A stretch of 64,000 nt of DNA from Onthovicinus sp900555545 (GCA_949296915.1 CASFPX010000008.1:62001-126000), one strand, 5' to 3'. Positions 50,890-60,703 are shown, counted from the stretch's first letter. The notes: generated by a model not told the origin, from the letters alone. Numbers and translations are program-made.

Positions 50890-53800
50890 ATGTTTTTAAA
50901 GTCACTGGAAATGCAGGGGTTCAAGTCGTTCCCCGATAAAACGGTCCTGAATTTTGAAAAAGGGATCACCTCCGTCGTGGGGCCAAACGGCAGCGGAAAG
51001 AGCAATATCTCCGATGCGGTGCGATGGGTGCTGGGCGAAAAGTCCAGCCGGAACCTGCGCGGCTCCAAGATGGAGGACGTCATCTTCAGCGGGACGCAGG
51101 GGCGGCGCGCGCAGGGCTTTGCCCAGGTTACCCTCACGCTCGACAACACGGATCGCTCTATTCCCGGGCACGAGGAGAAGGAGATCTCCGTCACCCGCCG
51201 CTACTACCGCTCCGGCAACAGCGAGTATTTGATCAACGGCGAAAGTGTCCGGCTGCGCGATATTGAAGAACTGTTTATGGATACGGGCCTGGGTTCGGAC
51301 GGCTACTCCATGGTCGGCCAGGGGCGGATTGAGGATATCATCTCCTCCCGTTCGTCGGACCGGCGCGACATGTTTGATGAGGCGTCCGGGATCGCCCATT
51401 TCCGCGCCCGGCGCACGGATGCACAGCGCCGCCTCTCTCAGGCGGAGGAAAATTTGGTCCGCCTGCGCGACATTCTGGGCGAGTTGGAGAGCCGTATCGG
51501 CCCCCTGAAGGTTCAGAGTGAAAAGGCGCAGCGCTATCTGATCTTGGCACAGGAGCGCAAGGATCTGGAGATCGGGCTGTTGCTGCGTTCGGCGGAGTCT
51601 GCCAACGAGGAACTTGCCAGGAGCGAAGAAAAGCTGAATATTGCGACCGCTCAGCACCGCCAGGCCGATGATGAGCTGGCTGGGATTGAAAAGCGGATCG
51701 AGGACAGCATTGCCCTGACGCAGTCTATGAACGGGCAGATCGATGAAATCCGCCGCAGTGGCTCCCACATTGATGAGGAAATCGCCCGGATCGAGGGCTT
51801 GATCGCTGTCGACCGCAACTCCATCGAGCACAATGAGGGCGCGATCGAGCGCGTTCTGCGTGATAAGGCGTCTGCCGACACCACGCGCGAGGAGATGCAG
51901 GGACAGATTGAGGAACACCGCCGGCAGATCGAGGCGCTTACTGCTGATTTGGAGCGGGAGCGGACACGTTTGGAGGAGCTTTCCGGCTCACTCGCCGGTG
52001 CGCATACGGAGGATGAGGGCATCGGCGGGCAGATGGAATCCCTCGGTGCGGAGCTGTCCGAGTTGACGCTCCAGATCGCCGATGCGCGGATCTCCCTGGC
52101 GGGGGATGAGACGTCCCAAGCGGAGATCCAGGCGCGCCTGGAGGAGATCGGACGTACGCTTTCCGGCCAGGACGAGATGCGCACCCTGCTCGAGGGGCGG
52201 CTTGCCCAGGCGCAGGAACGGCTGTCGGAGAGCGAAGAGGAACTGGAAAGTGTCTCCAACTCCCTGAGCGGATACGCCCTGATGGCCGACAAGCGCCGCA
52301 AAAAGCTGGAGGATGCCCAGCATACCCGCGACGATCTCTCCATCAAGCTGCGCCAGGCGCAGTCAAGGGCCAGGATGCTTGACGACATGCAGAAGAACAT
52401 GGAGGGCTACTCCGGGAGTGTCAAGGCCGTGATGAAGCAGGCGCATGCCGGCGCACTCACCGGCATCCACGGCGCCGTGACCCAAATCATCCACACACAG
52501 GATCAATACTCCACCGCGATTGAGACGGCCCTCGGCGCGGCGGTTCAGAATATCGTCACCGATACGGAGGCCGATGCCAAACGCGCCATCTACTACCTGA
52601 AAGAGCATTCCCTCGGGCGCGCAACCTTTTTACCACTGACAAGTGTGCGCGGGCGTTCGCTCAATGAGGCGGGGCTCACGGCGTGCAGGGGGTTCATCGA
52701 TATTGCCGCCAACCTTGTTACATACGACGGCCGGTACGAGCCGGTGATCCAGTCCCTGCTCGGGCGTACCGCTGTGGCGCAGGATATGGACTGCGCCATC
52801 GCCATCGCCAAAAAGTACAGCTACCGGTTTAAGATCGTCACGCTGGATGGTCAGGTGCTCAATGCGGGCGGCTCCATGACGGGCGGCTCCCGCGTGCATT
52901 CCTCAGGCGTGATCGGCCGCGCCAACGAGCTGGAAAAGCTCGCCGCGCAGATCAAAAAGATGGAGGAGGAGCTGCGCGCCGGCGAAGAGCAGTTCCGCAC
53001 CGCCAAGGAGGATGAGGCGCGCTGCCGCGCCGAATACGAGGCTGCCAAGGCGGCCGTCCAGCGTGTGTCGGAGGAGAAGATCCGCCGGGAGAGCGATGTC
53101 CGCCTGATTGAGACACAGCTCGCCACGGCGCGGGAATCCGCCGGTACGCTCGACGCGGAGCGGGAGACGTTGAGCTCCCGCCTGGCAGAGCTCGACCGGG
53201 AACGCAGGGAGATCTCCGCACGGATCGAGTCGCTCACCGCCCAGTCCCGGGAGAAAAACGAGCGGATGGAATTGCTCACCGCTGGCCGTGAGGAACTCCA
53301 TGCACGGCGTGAAAAACTCAACGAGGAGATTTCCGGCATCAATCTGAAAATGCTCGAGCTAAACAAGGACATCCAGCAGAACACATCGTCCATCGACGAG
53401 TTCACCCGTCGGTTGGAGCAGCATTCCGACCGCCTGACGCAGTACGACGATGAGATTGCCCAGACGCGCGAGAAGAATATCGCACTGAATGAAAATATTG
53501 AGAAATTACAGCGCCAGATCGAAGACCTCCGCCTGCGCGGCAGTGATACCAGGGAGCAGATCGACGCCCTGATTGCCCAGCGTGAGCAGGAGGAGCAAAA
53601 CGGCGCCCAGCTGCGCCTGCTCGAGCGTGCCAAGAGCACCGAGCGTGAAAAGCTCAGCGGCGAGCTCGCCCGCCTGGAGGAGAAAAAGGCCTCCGTCCGC
53701 AAGGAATATGATGCGGCGGTTGCCCGGCTGTTTGACGAGTACCAGCTCACCCGGCGCGAGGCGCAGGAGCAGGCCAAGCCGATTGAAAATATCCGCGAGG

Positions 53801-54465
53801 CGCAGGCACGGCTGAGCGAGTTGAAAAAGGCGATCTCCGCCCTCGGCAGCGTGAATGTGGGCGCGGTGGAGGAGTATAAGGAGGTCTCCGAGCGGTATGC
53901 GTTCATGAGCGGCCAGATCCGGGATGTGGAGTCCTCCCGCGATGAGATCAATCGCCTGATTGAGGATTTGACCGCCCGGATGGGCGAGCAGTTCCTCGCC
54001 CAGTTTCACAAGATCAACCGCAACTTTGGCGAGACGTTCGCCCGCCTGTTTGGCGGCGGGGCGGCCAAGCTTGTACTTGACGATCCGAACGACCCGCTCG
54101 AGTGCGGCATTGATATCGAAATCCAGCCGCCCGGCAAGAGCGTCAAAAATATCGATCTGTTCTCCGGCGGCGAGAAAGGCCTTGCAGGCATCGCCCTGCT
54201 GCTGGCGATCCTGCATGTCAAGCCGGCGCCGTTCTGCATCTTTGACGAGGTGGAGGCCGCGCTCGATGACGTCAACGTGGCGCGGTACGCCGCCTACCTG
54301 CGCAGTATGACGGAGCACACACAGTTTATTTTAATCACCCACCGCCGTGGCACGATGGAGGAGGCGGATACCCTCTACGGCGTCACAATGCAGGAAAAGG
54401 GTGTTTCCAAGCTTTTAAAGCTCAACACGGCGGAGGTGGCCGCCAAACTCGGAATCAAGGAGTGA
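50890..54465 (+). CDS. smc: chromosome segregation ATPase SMC
   Basis: Core of the condensin complex that organises the chromosome. The 1191-residue product has an N-terminal head with Walker A GPNGSGKSNI (31-40), a long coiled coil to about 480, a hinge (about 500-670, including GAVTQIIHTQDQYSTAIE), a returning coil and a C-terminal head with the signature LFSGGEKGLAGIAL (about 1090) and DEVEAALDDVN (about 1118). Length is normal. scpA and scpB are not in the window. Confidence 0.98.
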   Translation: MFLKSLEMQGFKSFPDKTVLNFEKGITSVVGPNGSGKSNISDAVRWVLGEKSSRNLRGSKMEDVIFSGTQGRRAQGFAQVTLTLDNTDRSIPGHEEKEISVTRRYYRSGNSEYLINGESVRLRDIEELFMDTGLGSDGYSMVGQGRIEDIISSRSSDRRDMFDEASGIAHFRARRTDAQRRLSQAEENLVRLRDILGELESRIGPLKVQSEKAQRYLILAQERKDLEIGLLLRSAESANEELARSEEKLNIATAQHRQADDELAGIEKRIEDSIALTQSMNGQIDEIRRSGSHIDEEIARIEGLIAVDRNSIEHNEGAIERVLRDKASADTTREEMQGQIEEHRRQIEALTADLERERTRLEELSGSLAGAHTEDEGIGGQMESLGAELSELTLQIADARISLAGDETSQAEIQARLEEIGRTLSGQDEMRTLLEGRLAQAQERLSESEEELESVSNSLSGYALMADKRRKKLEDAQHTRDDLSIKLRQAQSRARMLDDMQKNMEGYSGSVKAVMKQAHAGALTGIHGAVTQIIHTQDQYSTAIETALGAAVQNIVTDTEADAKRAIYYLKEHSLGRATFLPLTSVRGRSLNEAGLTACRGFIDIAANLVTYDGRYEPVIQSLLGRTAVAQDMDCAIAIAKKYSYRFKIVTLDGQVLNAGGSMTGGSRVHSSGVIGRANELEKLAAQIKKMEEELRAGEEQFRTAKEDEARCRAEYEAAKAAVQRVSEEKIRRESDVRLIETQLATARESAGTLDAERETLSSRLAELDRERREISARIESLTAQSREKNERMELLTAGREELHARREKLNEEISGINLKMLELNKDIQQNTSSIDEFTRRLEQHSDRLTQYDDEIAQTREKNIALNENIEKLQRQIEDLRLRGSDTREQIDALIAQREQEEQNGAQLRLLERAKSTEREKLSGELARLEEKKASVRKEYDAAVARLFDEYQLTRREAQEQAKPIENIREAQARLSELKKAISALGSVNVGAVEEYKEVSERYAFMSGQIRDVESSRDEINRLIEDLTARMGEQFLAQFHKINRNFGETFARLFGGGAAKLVLDDPNDPLECGIDIEIQPPGKSVKNIDLFSGGEKGLAGIALLLAILHVKPAPFCIFDEVEAALDDVNVARYAAYLRSMTEHTQFILITHRRGTMEEADTLYGVTMQEKGVSKLLKLNTAEVAAKLGIKE

Positions 54466-54469
54466 TCGC

Positions 54470-55771
54470 ATGGGACTGTTCAGTAAATGGAGCCGTGGCC
54501 TGCGCAAGACGCGCAAGGGGATGACCAACGCAATTGACGAAATCCTCGGCGCGCGCAAGGTTATTGATGAGGAGCTGTATGAGGATCTGGAGGAGGCCCT
54601 CATCATGGGCGATGTGGGCGTTGTCACCAGCGCCCGGATCATCGCGGAAGTGCGCAACCAGATCAAGCGCTCCCGGGATAAGGAGCCGGAAAAAGTCCGC
54701 GCCAAGATGGAGGAGGTTATCTCCGACATGCTGCGCGGCGGGGAGAAACTGAACCTGAATACAAAACCCTCCGTGATCCTGGTCATCGGCGTCAACGGCG
54801 TGGGTAAGACGACCACCATCGGCAAACTGGCCGCCCGCTTTAAGGCAGAGGGCAAAAAGGTCATCCTCGGCGCGGCGGATACGTTCCGCGCGGCGGCGAT
54901 TGAGCAGCTGCAGGAGTGGGCGGACCGCGCCGGTGTCGATATGATCAAGCACAAGGAGGGCGCGGATCCGGCGGCAGTCGTATTCGACGCCATCGCAGCG
55001 GGCAAGGCACGCGGGGCGGATGTGATCATCTGTGATACGGCGGGCCGCCTGCACAACAAGAAAAACCTGATGGACGAGCTCAACAAAATTTACCGTGTGA
55101 TCGGGCGTGAATTACCGGACGCCGATAAGGAGTGCCTGCTGGTGCTCGACGCGACGACTGGGCAGAACGCCGTCAACCAGGCGCGTGAGTTCAAGGCCGC
55201 CGCAGATATCACCGGCATCGTCCTGACCAAGCTGGACGGGACGGCGCGCGGCGGCGTGGTGCTCGCGATCAAAAATGAGCTGGAAATTCCGGTCAAATTC
55301 GTCGGTGTCGGCGAGCAGATCGACGATCTGCAGCCGTTTGACCCTGAGGCGTTCGCCAAGGGGCTGTTTATGACAAAGGAGGACGAGGAAGATGGCATCG
55401 TGGGGGAACCAGAAGCAGGAGAGGACGGAGCGGATGATCGCATTGGCGATGAACGCGGGGACGTATCTCTTTACGATGATCGGGGATATCAGGAGGATCC
55501 GGAAGCATCGCCTTGGAGCGCCTTCCGCCCAGAGGAAGACGCATCCGCTGCCGAACAAGCCACTGGGGAAGATGACGGTGGAGGAACTGCTCTTTACCCC
55601 GAAGGTGCGGAAGATGAAGGCGGATCCCTTCCGGAAGGAGAAGACGCGCCGGAGATCGAGGATGATCGGGATCCGGTGACGGAGGATGCTGAAGGGGAGC
55701 CTGAAGAGGAAGAAGAACAGCCCAAAAAGAAGAGGAGAGGTTTCTTTGGATTTTTTAATCGCAACGCATAA
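54470..55771 (+). CDS. ftsY: signal recognition particle receptor FtsY with acidic C-terminal extension
   Basis: GTPase receptor for SRP that docks ribosomes at the membrane. The NG domain fills residues 1-301 (G1 GVNGVGKTTT at 107-116, DTAGRLHNK, TKLDGTARGG, GVGEQIDDLQPFDPEAF). Instead of the usual N-terminal acidic region, 132 residues follow the NG domain, very rich in Glu and Asp, and end in KKKRRGFFGFFNRNA, which resembles the N-terminal membrane-binding KKRGFF motif of E. coli FtsY. In this tail roughly half the codons end in G or C, lower than in the NG part. AAGGAGTGAT precedes the ATG. Confidence 0.93.
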   Translation: MGLFSKWSRGLRKTRKGMTNAIDEILGARKVIDEELYEDLEEALIMGDVGVVTSARIIAEVRNQIKRSRDKEPEKVRAKMEEVISDMLRGGEKLNLNTKPSVILVIGVNGVGKTTTIGKLAARFKAEGKKVILGAADTFRAAAIEQLQEWADRAGVDMIKHKEGADPAAVVFDAIAAGKARGADVIICDTAGRLHNKKNLMDELNKIYRVIGRELPDADKECLLVLDATTGQNAVNQAREFKAAADITGIVLTKLDGTARGGVVLAIKNELEIPVKFVGVGEQIDDLQPFDPEAFAKGLFMTKEDEEDGIVGEPEAGEDGADDRIGDERGDVSLYDDRGYQEDPEASPWSAFRPEEDASAAEQATGEDDGGGTALYPEGAEDEGGSLPEGEDAPEIEDDRDPVTEDAEGEPEEEEEQPKKKRRGFFGFFNRNA

Positions 55772-56336
55772 TATGAAAAAGCGCGCCGAGCTTGAGCGGA
55801 TCCTGTCCCCGCTCAGGGTGCGCGTTCTCACGGCGGAGGAGGCGGGCGTCTCCCTGACCGATGTGGAGGAGACGGGCACAACCTTTGAGGAGAACGCTTT
55901 TTTGAAAGCGGACTCCGGATGCAGGGAGAGCGGGATGGCCTGTATTGCCGATGACTCCGGCCTAATGGTGGACGCGCTGGACGGCGCGCCCGGCGTGTAC
56001 TCTGCGCGCTATGCCGGCATTCACGGGGATGATCGCGCCAATAACAATAAATTGCTTGAGCAGTTAAAAGACATTCCGGATGAAAAACGTACGGCGCGTT
56101 TCGTGAGTGTGGTCTGCTGTGTGTTCCCGGATGGAAAGACGATCTATGCCCGCGGCGAATGCGAGGGCTTTGTAGGCCACGCACCGCGAGGGGAGGGCGG
56201 CTTTGGCTACGATCCGCTGTTTATCCTGCCGGACGGCCGCTGCTTTGGCGAGATGGATGCCGCCGCAAAGGATGCGGTGAGCCACCGCGGCAATGCGCTG
56301 CGCCTATTCAAACAAAAATTACAGGAAAATTTATGA
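55746..56336 (+). CDS. rdgB: dITP/XTP pyrophosphatase (RdgB/HAM1)
   Basis: Removes non-canonical purine triphosphates. The 196-residue product starts at a TTG (55746), giving MDFLIATHNMKKR, with GAGGAGAGG upstream; the next ATG would lose the conserved N-terminal ATHN nucleotide-binding residues. Other motifs are TFEENAFLKA, ADDSGLMVDALDGAPGVYSARYAG and GEGGFGYDPLF. It overlaps the ftsY end by 26 bases, so translation is probably coupled. Confidence 0.95.
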   Translation: MDFLIATHNMKKRAELERILSPLRVRVLTAEEAGVSLTDVEETGTTFEENAFLKADSGCRESGMACIADDSGLMVDALDGAPGVYSARYAGIHGDDRANNNKLLEQLKDIPDEKRTARFVSVVCCVFPDGKTIYARGECEGFVGHAPRGEGGFGYDPLFILPDGRCFGEMDAAAKDAVSHRGNALRLFKQKLQENL

Positions 56337-56343
56337 GGATGAT

Positions 56344-56751
56344 ATGATGACCAGTAAAGAACGCGCCGCTTTCAGGGCGCAGGCAAACGCCTTAAAACCA
56401 CTCTTTCAGGCAGGCAAGGGCGGGATTTCCGACGCGCTCATCCGCCAGACGGACGAGGCGCTCACAGCCCATGAACTGATTAAGATCCGCGTCCTGCTGG
56501 AGACGACGCCCGAGCCGCCGCGCGCCATTGCGGAGCAGCTGGCGGCCGCCACACAGGCACAGGTGATCCAGGTGCTCGGCGGGGTGATCACGCTGTACCG
56601 CTACAGCGAGGAACTGCATGCCAAAGAGCGCCAAAAGCAGGAGAATATCAAAAAGGCACAGCGCGTGCGCAGCCACAATGCCTATGAGCGGATGCGTTCC
56701 CAGAAGAAGGCTGCCTATCCCAAAAAGCGAGAGGGCAAAAAGAATGCGTAA
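56344..56751 (+). CDS. yhbY: YhbY-type CRM-domain RNA-binding protein
   Basis: A small ribosome-associated protein involved in 50S assembly. The 135-residue product has FQAGKGGISDALIRQTDEAL and HELIKIRVL, the CRM fold, then VIQVLGGVITLYRYSEE, and a lysine/arginine-rich C-terminal tail. Two adjacent ATG codons (56344, 56347) share the GAGGAT site; either may be used. It is overlapped by nadD by 8 bases. Confidence 0.92.
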   Translation: MMTSKERAAFRAQANALKPLFQAGKGGISDALIRQTDEALTAHELIKIRVLLETTPEPPRAIAEQLAAATQAQVIQVLGGVITLYRYSEELHAKERQKQENIKKAQRVRSHNAYERMRSQKKAAYPKKREGKKNA

Positions 56752-57361
56752 AACCGGCGTATTCGGCGGCACGTTTAATCCGCCCCACAAGGGGCATCTT
56801 AAACTTGCGGAGCAGTTTTTTGACATGCTGGCACTTGATCGGATGCTGGTCATCCCCGCATGTATCCCGCCGCACAAACAGGCGCCGGAGCTCGCCTCCG
56901 GAGGAGACCGGATGGCCCTGTGCCGGGAGCTGTTCTGCGGGGACCGGTTTGAGATTTCCGATCTGGAGCTTGTGCGCGGCGGCCGCAGTTACACGAGCGA
57001 CACCCTGCGTATCCTCAAGGACTTGTATCCGGAGGATGAATTGTATCTTATCATGGGGTCGGACATGCTGGTCACACTGCACGCCTGGCACGAGCCGGAG
57101 GAAATCCTCCGCCGGTGCCGGATCTGTGCGGCCACGCGCGGCGATCTCCATCAGGCACAGCTGACAGCGTATGTCAAAAAGCATTTTCCCGATCTTGAAG
57201 ATCGGTTTATTATTCGGGGGATTGAGCCGGTTGTCATCAGCTCCACGCAGCTGCGGTCCCGGATCGCAGCCGGTTCGGACGTTCACGAATATCTGACAGA
57301 CGGGGAGATCGCCTATATTGCAGAAAAGGGGCTTTATCATGCAGGACACACAGCGCAATGA
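56744..57361 (+). CDS. nadD: nicotinate-nucleotide adenylyltransferase
   Basis: Adenylates nicotinate mononucleotide in NAD synthesis. The 205-residue product has the GVFGGTFNPPHKGHL nucleotidyltransferase motif at the N-terminus and ISSTQLRSRI near the C-terminus. It lies in the nadD-yqeK-rsfS order usual for Bacillota, overlapping yhbY upstream by 8 bases and yqeK downstream by 23 bases. Confidence 0.97.
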   Translation: MRKTGVFGGTFNPPHKGHLKLAEQFFDMLALDRMLVIPACIPPHKQAPELASGGDRMALCRELFCGDRFEISDLELVRGGRSYTSDTLRILKDLYPEDELYLIMGSDMLVTLHAWHEPEEILRRCRICAATRGDLHQAQLTAYVKKHFPDLEDRFIIRGIEPVVISSTQLRSRIAAGSDVHEYLTDGEIAYIAEKGLYHAGHTAQ

Positions 57362-57929
57362 GGAGTTTACACAGGTCATCCGGAAAAGGCTGGGGGACAA
57401 GCGCTTTACCCACAGTATGTGCGTGGCACAGTCCGCCCGGGAGTTGGCCGAACAGTACGGCGCGGATCCGGAGCGGGCATATACCGCCGGGATCCTGCAC
57501 GACGTAATGAAAGAGGTACCCGGCGAAGAACAGTTGCAAACCATCGCCGCAGCGGGTATAATATTGACGGACGTGGAACGCGCCAACAAAAAACTGTGGC
57601 ATGCTATGGCGGGCTTCGCCTACTGCCGTGATACGCTGCACGTGACCGATCCCGGGATCTTGGATGCCATCCGCTATCATACCACCGGCCGGGCGGGTAT
57701 GACTCTTTTGGAAAAGTGCGTGTATATTGCGGACTTTATCAGTGCGGACCGGGATTACCCAGGCGTGGATGAGATCCGCGCGTGCGCGCGCCGTGGATTG
57801 GCGGAGGTTATGCTCGAGGGCATGAAGTTCACCATTGCGGAGCTGGCCGAAAAGGGACAGGCCATCCACCCGGACACCGTGAGCGCCTATAATCAAATTA
57901 TCATATCCGATACGGAGGGAAATACATGA
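57339..57929 (+). CDS. yqeK: HD-domain protein YqeK (Ap4A hydrolase type)
   Basis: Symmetric diadenosine tetraphosphatase of the HD superfamily. The 196-residue product has RFTHSMCVAQSARELA (first His), AGILHDVMKEVP (His-Asp) and the distal ligands around YHTTGRAGM and EKCVYIADFIS. AAAGGGGC precedes ATG 57339. It overlaps nadD by 23 bases and rsfS by 4 bases. Confidence 0.94.
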   Translation: MQDTQRNEEFTQVIRKRLGDKRFTHSMCVAQSARELAEQYGADPERAYTAGILHDVMKEVPGEEQLQTIAAAGIILTDVERANKKLWHAMAGFAYCRDTLHVTDPGILDAIRYHTTGRAGMTLLEKCVYIADFISADRDYPGVDEIRACARRGLAEVMLEGMKFTIAELAEKGQAIHPDTVSAYNQIIISDTEGNT

Positions 57930-58297
57930 CACCAGAACAGATTTATCAGGCTGCCGTCAAGGTCCTGAGCAACAAGAAGGCGGAGGATATCCAGGCCCTG
58001 CGCATCGGGGATCTGACGATCGTGGCGGACTATTTTGTCATCGCCACCGGTACCTCGACTACCCACGTCAAATCCCTCGCAGACAATGTGGAGTATGAGC
58101 TCGGGCTCCTGGGCGTTCAGCCAAACCACATTGAGGGCAAGGCGACAGGCTGGATCGTGCTCGACTACGGCAGCGTGGTGGTGCACGTTTTCCTGGCCGA
58201 TATGCGCGGATACTACAACCTGGAGCGCCTGTGGACGGATGCCGAGCAGGTGGATATTACGGAATTGATCTCATCATCTAAGGAGAATGTAGAATGA
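57926..58297 (+). CDS. rsfS: ribosome silencing factor RsfS
   Basis: Binds L14 and blocks subunit joining under nutrient limitation. The 123-residue product has KKAEDIQALRIGDLTIVADY, FVIATGTSTTHVKSLADNV and GWIVLDYGSVVVHVF, all diagnostic of the Iojap/YbeB family. Coupled to yqeK (ATGA) and overlapping leuS by 4 bases. Confidence 0.97.
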   Translation: MTPEQIYQAAVKVLSNKKAEDIQALRIGDLTIVADYFVIATGTSTTHVKSLADNVEYELGLLGVQPNHIEGKATGWIVLDYGSVVVHVFLADMRGYYNLERLWTDAEQVDITELISSSKENVE

Positions 58298-60699
58298 AAT
58301 ACGATTTTGCTCAAGTGGAAAAAAAGTGGCAGGAAAAGTGGGCGCGTGAAAAGACTTTTCAGGCGTTCAACGACAGCACAAAGGACCCCTACTACTGCCT
58401 GGTAGAGTTCCCATATCCGTCCGGATATGGCCTGCACGTGGGCCATCTGCGCTCCTACACGGCGCTCGACGCCGTTGCGCGCAAAAAGCGCATGGAGGGC
58501 TATAATGTCCTGTTCCCCATGGGGTGGGACGCCTTTGGCCTGCCGGCGGAGAATTTCGCCATCAAGAACCATGTCCACCCCGCGGAGTTCACCAATAAGA
58601 ACATCGCCCACTTCAAGCAGCAGCTCCAGTCCATCGGCTTCTCCTTTGACTGGGACCGCGAGGTCAACACCACGGATCCGGACTACTACAAGTGGACGCA
58701 GTGGATTTTCCTCCAGCTGTATAAACACGGCCTGGCTTATAAAAAAGAGATGAGCGTCAATTGGTGCACCTCTTGTAAGTGCGTATTGGCGAATGAAGAG
58801 GTTGTCAACGGCGTGTGTGAGCGCTGCGGCAGCGAAGTGATCCACAAGGTCAAGAGCCAGTGGATGCTTAAAATCACGGCCTATGCCCAGCGCCTGATCG
58901 ACGACCTGGACGATCTGGACTTTATCGAGCGCGTTAAGATCCAGCAGAAAAACTGGATCGGCCGCTCCACGGGCGCCAACGTGGATTTCACCGCCACCAC
59001 CGGCGATACCATCACCGTCTACACTACCCGGCCGGATACGCTCTTCGGCGCTACATACATGGTCATCTCCCCGGAGTATGACAAGCTCGAAAAGTGGGCG
59101 GATCTGATTGAGAACATGGACGAGGTGCGCGCCTACCAGCAGGAGGCGGCCCGCAAGTCCGACTTTGAGCGCACAGAGGTCAATAAGGAGAAGACCGGCG
59201 TCATGCTCCAGGGCGTGCGCGCCATTAACCCCGTCAACGGCAAGGAGATCCCAATCTTCATCTCCGACTACGTCCTGGCCTCCTACGGTACGGGCGCGAT
59301 CATGGCTGTTCCTGCGCACGACACGCGCGACTGGGAGTTCGCCAAAAAGTTTAACCTGCCGATCATCGAAGTCGTCAAGGGCGGTGAAGATGTTCAGAAA
59401 GAGGCGTTCACCGACTGTGCGACCGGCGTGCTTGTCAACTCCGACTTTCTCACCGGCCTGTCCGTGGAGGATGCCAAAGTCAAAATTATCGAGTGGCTCA
59501 CGGAGAACGGAAAGGGCAGTGCTAAGGTCAATTACAAGCTGCGTGACTGGGTGTTCTCCCGCCAGCGCTACTGGGGTGAGCCGATCCCGATGGTCTACTG
59601 CGAGCACTGCGGCTGGCAGCCGATTGACGAGAGCGAGCTGCCGCTCCGCCTGCCGATGGTCGACTCCTATGAGCCGACGGACGACGGAGAATCCCCGCTG
59701 GCCAAGATGACCGAGTGGGTCAACACCACCTGCCCCAAGTGCGGCGGTCCCGCCAAGCGCGAGACGGATACCATGCCCCAGTGGGCCGGTTCGTCCTGGT
59801 ACTTCCTGCGCTACTGCGATCCGCATAACAATGAGGCGCTCGCCTCCAAACAGGCGCTCGAGTACTGGACGCCTGTCGACTGGTACAACGGCGGTATGGA
59901 GCACACCACGCTCCACCTGCTGTACAGCCGTTTCTGGCACAAGTTCCTGTACGACATCGGTGTGGTACCGACCAGTGAGCCCTATAAAAAGCGCACCAGC
60001 CACGGCATGATCCTCGGCTCCAACGGCGAGAAGATGAGCAAGTCCCGCGGTAACATTGTCAACCCGGACGAGATTGTGGAGCAGTATGGCGCGGATACCA
60101 TCCGCCTGTATGAGATGTTCATTGGCGACTTTGAAAAGGCCGCCCCGTGGAATTCGGACTCCATCAAGGGATGCAAACGCTTCCTGGAGCGCGTGTGGGG
60201 CCTGACGGATATTGTCACGGACGGCGAATACAGGCCGGAATTGGAGGCCGATATGCACAAGGCTATCAAGAAGGTCACCTTTGATATCGATAACCTCAAA
60301 GCCAATACGGCTATCGCCACACTGATGACACTTGTCAACAGGTTCTATGACACCGGTGCCGTCACGCGTGGGGAGCTGCGAACCCTGCTGATCCTGCTCA
60401 ACCCGCTGGCTCCGCATCTGACAGAGGAGATGTATGAGCAGCTCGGCTTTGGCGGCGAGCTCAACGCCCAGCAGTGGCCGTCCTACGACGAGGCCAAGTG
60501 CGTGGATCAGACGATCCAGATTGTCGTGCAGATCAACGGCAAGGTTCGCGCCAAACTCGACGTCCCGGCGGAGATCTCTCAGGAGGAGGCGCTCGATGCC
60601 GCGAAGGCGGACGCGCGCGTTCAGGAGCTGATCGCGGGGAAGACCGTCGTCAAGGAAATTTACGTCAAGGGCAAGCTGGTCAACCTGGTTGTGAAATAA
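58294..60699 (+). CDS. leuS: leucyl-tRNA synthetase
   Basis: Class I enzyme charging tRNA-Leu. The 801-residue product has the HIGH-equivalent HVGH in YPSGYGLHVGHLRS (about 48-51), an editing CP1 domain with TTRPDTLFGATYMVISPEY (about 240), a zinc-type CEHCG/CPKCGG insertion, and KMSKS near 580. Length matches bacterial enzymes. Overlaps rsfS, so the run from rdgB is continuous. No T-box is visible in front of it. Confidence 0.97.
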   Translation: MKYDFAQVEKKWQEKWAREKTFQAFNDSTKDPYYCLVEFPYPSGYGLHVGHLRSYTALDAVARKKRMEGYNVLFPMGWDAFGLPAENFAIKNHVHPAEFTNKNIAHFKQQLQSIGFSFDWDREVNTTDPDYYKWTQWIFLQLYKHGLAYKKEMSVNWCTSCKCVLANEEVVNGVCERCGSEVIHKVKSQWMLKITAYAQRLIDDLDDLDFIERVKIQQKNWIGRSTGANVDFTATTGDTITVYTTRPDTLFGATYMVISPEYDKLEKWADLIENMDEVRAYQQEAARKSDFERTEVNKEKTGVMLQGVRAINPVNGKEIPIFISDYVLASYGTGAIMAVPAHDTRDWEFAKKFNLPIIEVVKGGEDVQKEAFTDCATGVLVNSDFLTGLSVEDAKVKIIEWLTENGKGSAKVNYKLRDWVFSRQRYWGEPIPMVYCEHCGWQPIDESELPLRLPMVDSYEPTDDGESPLAKMTEWVNTTCPKCGGPAKRETDTMPQWAGSSWYFLRYCDPHNNEALASKQALEYWTPVDWYNGGMEHTTLHLLYSRFWHKFLYDIGVVPTSEPYKKRTSHGMILGSNGEKMSKSRGNIVNPDEIVEQYGADTIRLYEMFIGDFEKAAPWNSDSIKGCKRFLERVWGLTDIVTDGEYRPELEADMHKAIKKVTFDIDNLKANTAIATLMTLVNRFYDTGAVTRGELRTLLILLNPLAPHLTEEMYEQLGFGGELNAQQWPSYDEAKCVDQTIQIVVQINGKVRAKLDVPAEISQEEALDAAKADARVQELIAGKTVVKEIYVKGKLVNLVVK

Positions 60700-60703
60700 A
60701 GCC

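Noticed and set aside
58213..60417. 734-codon open frame antisense to leuS
   Set aside because: Same reason: a shadow of high third-position GC in leuS.
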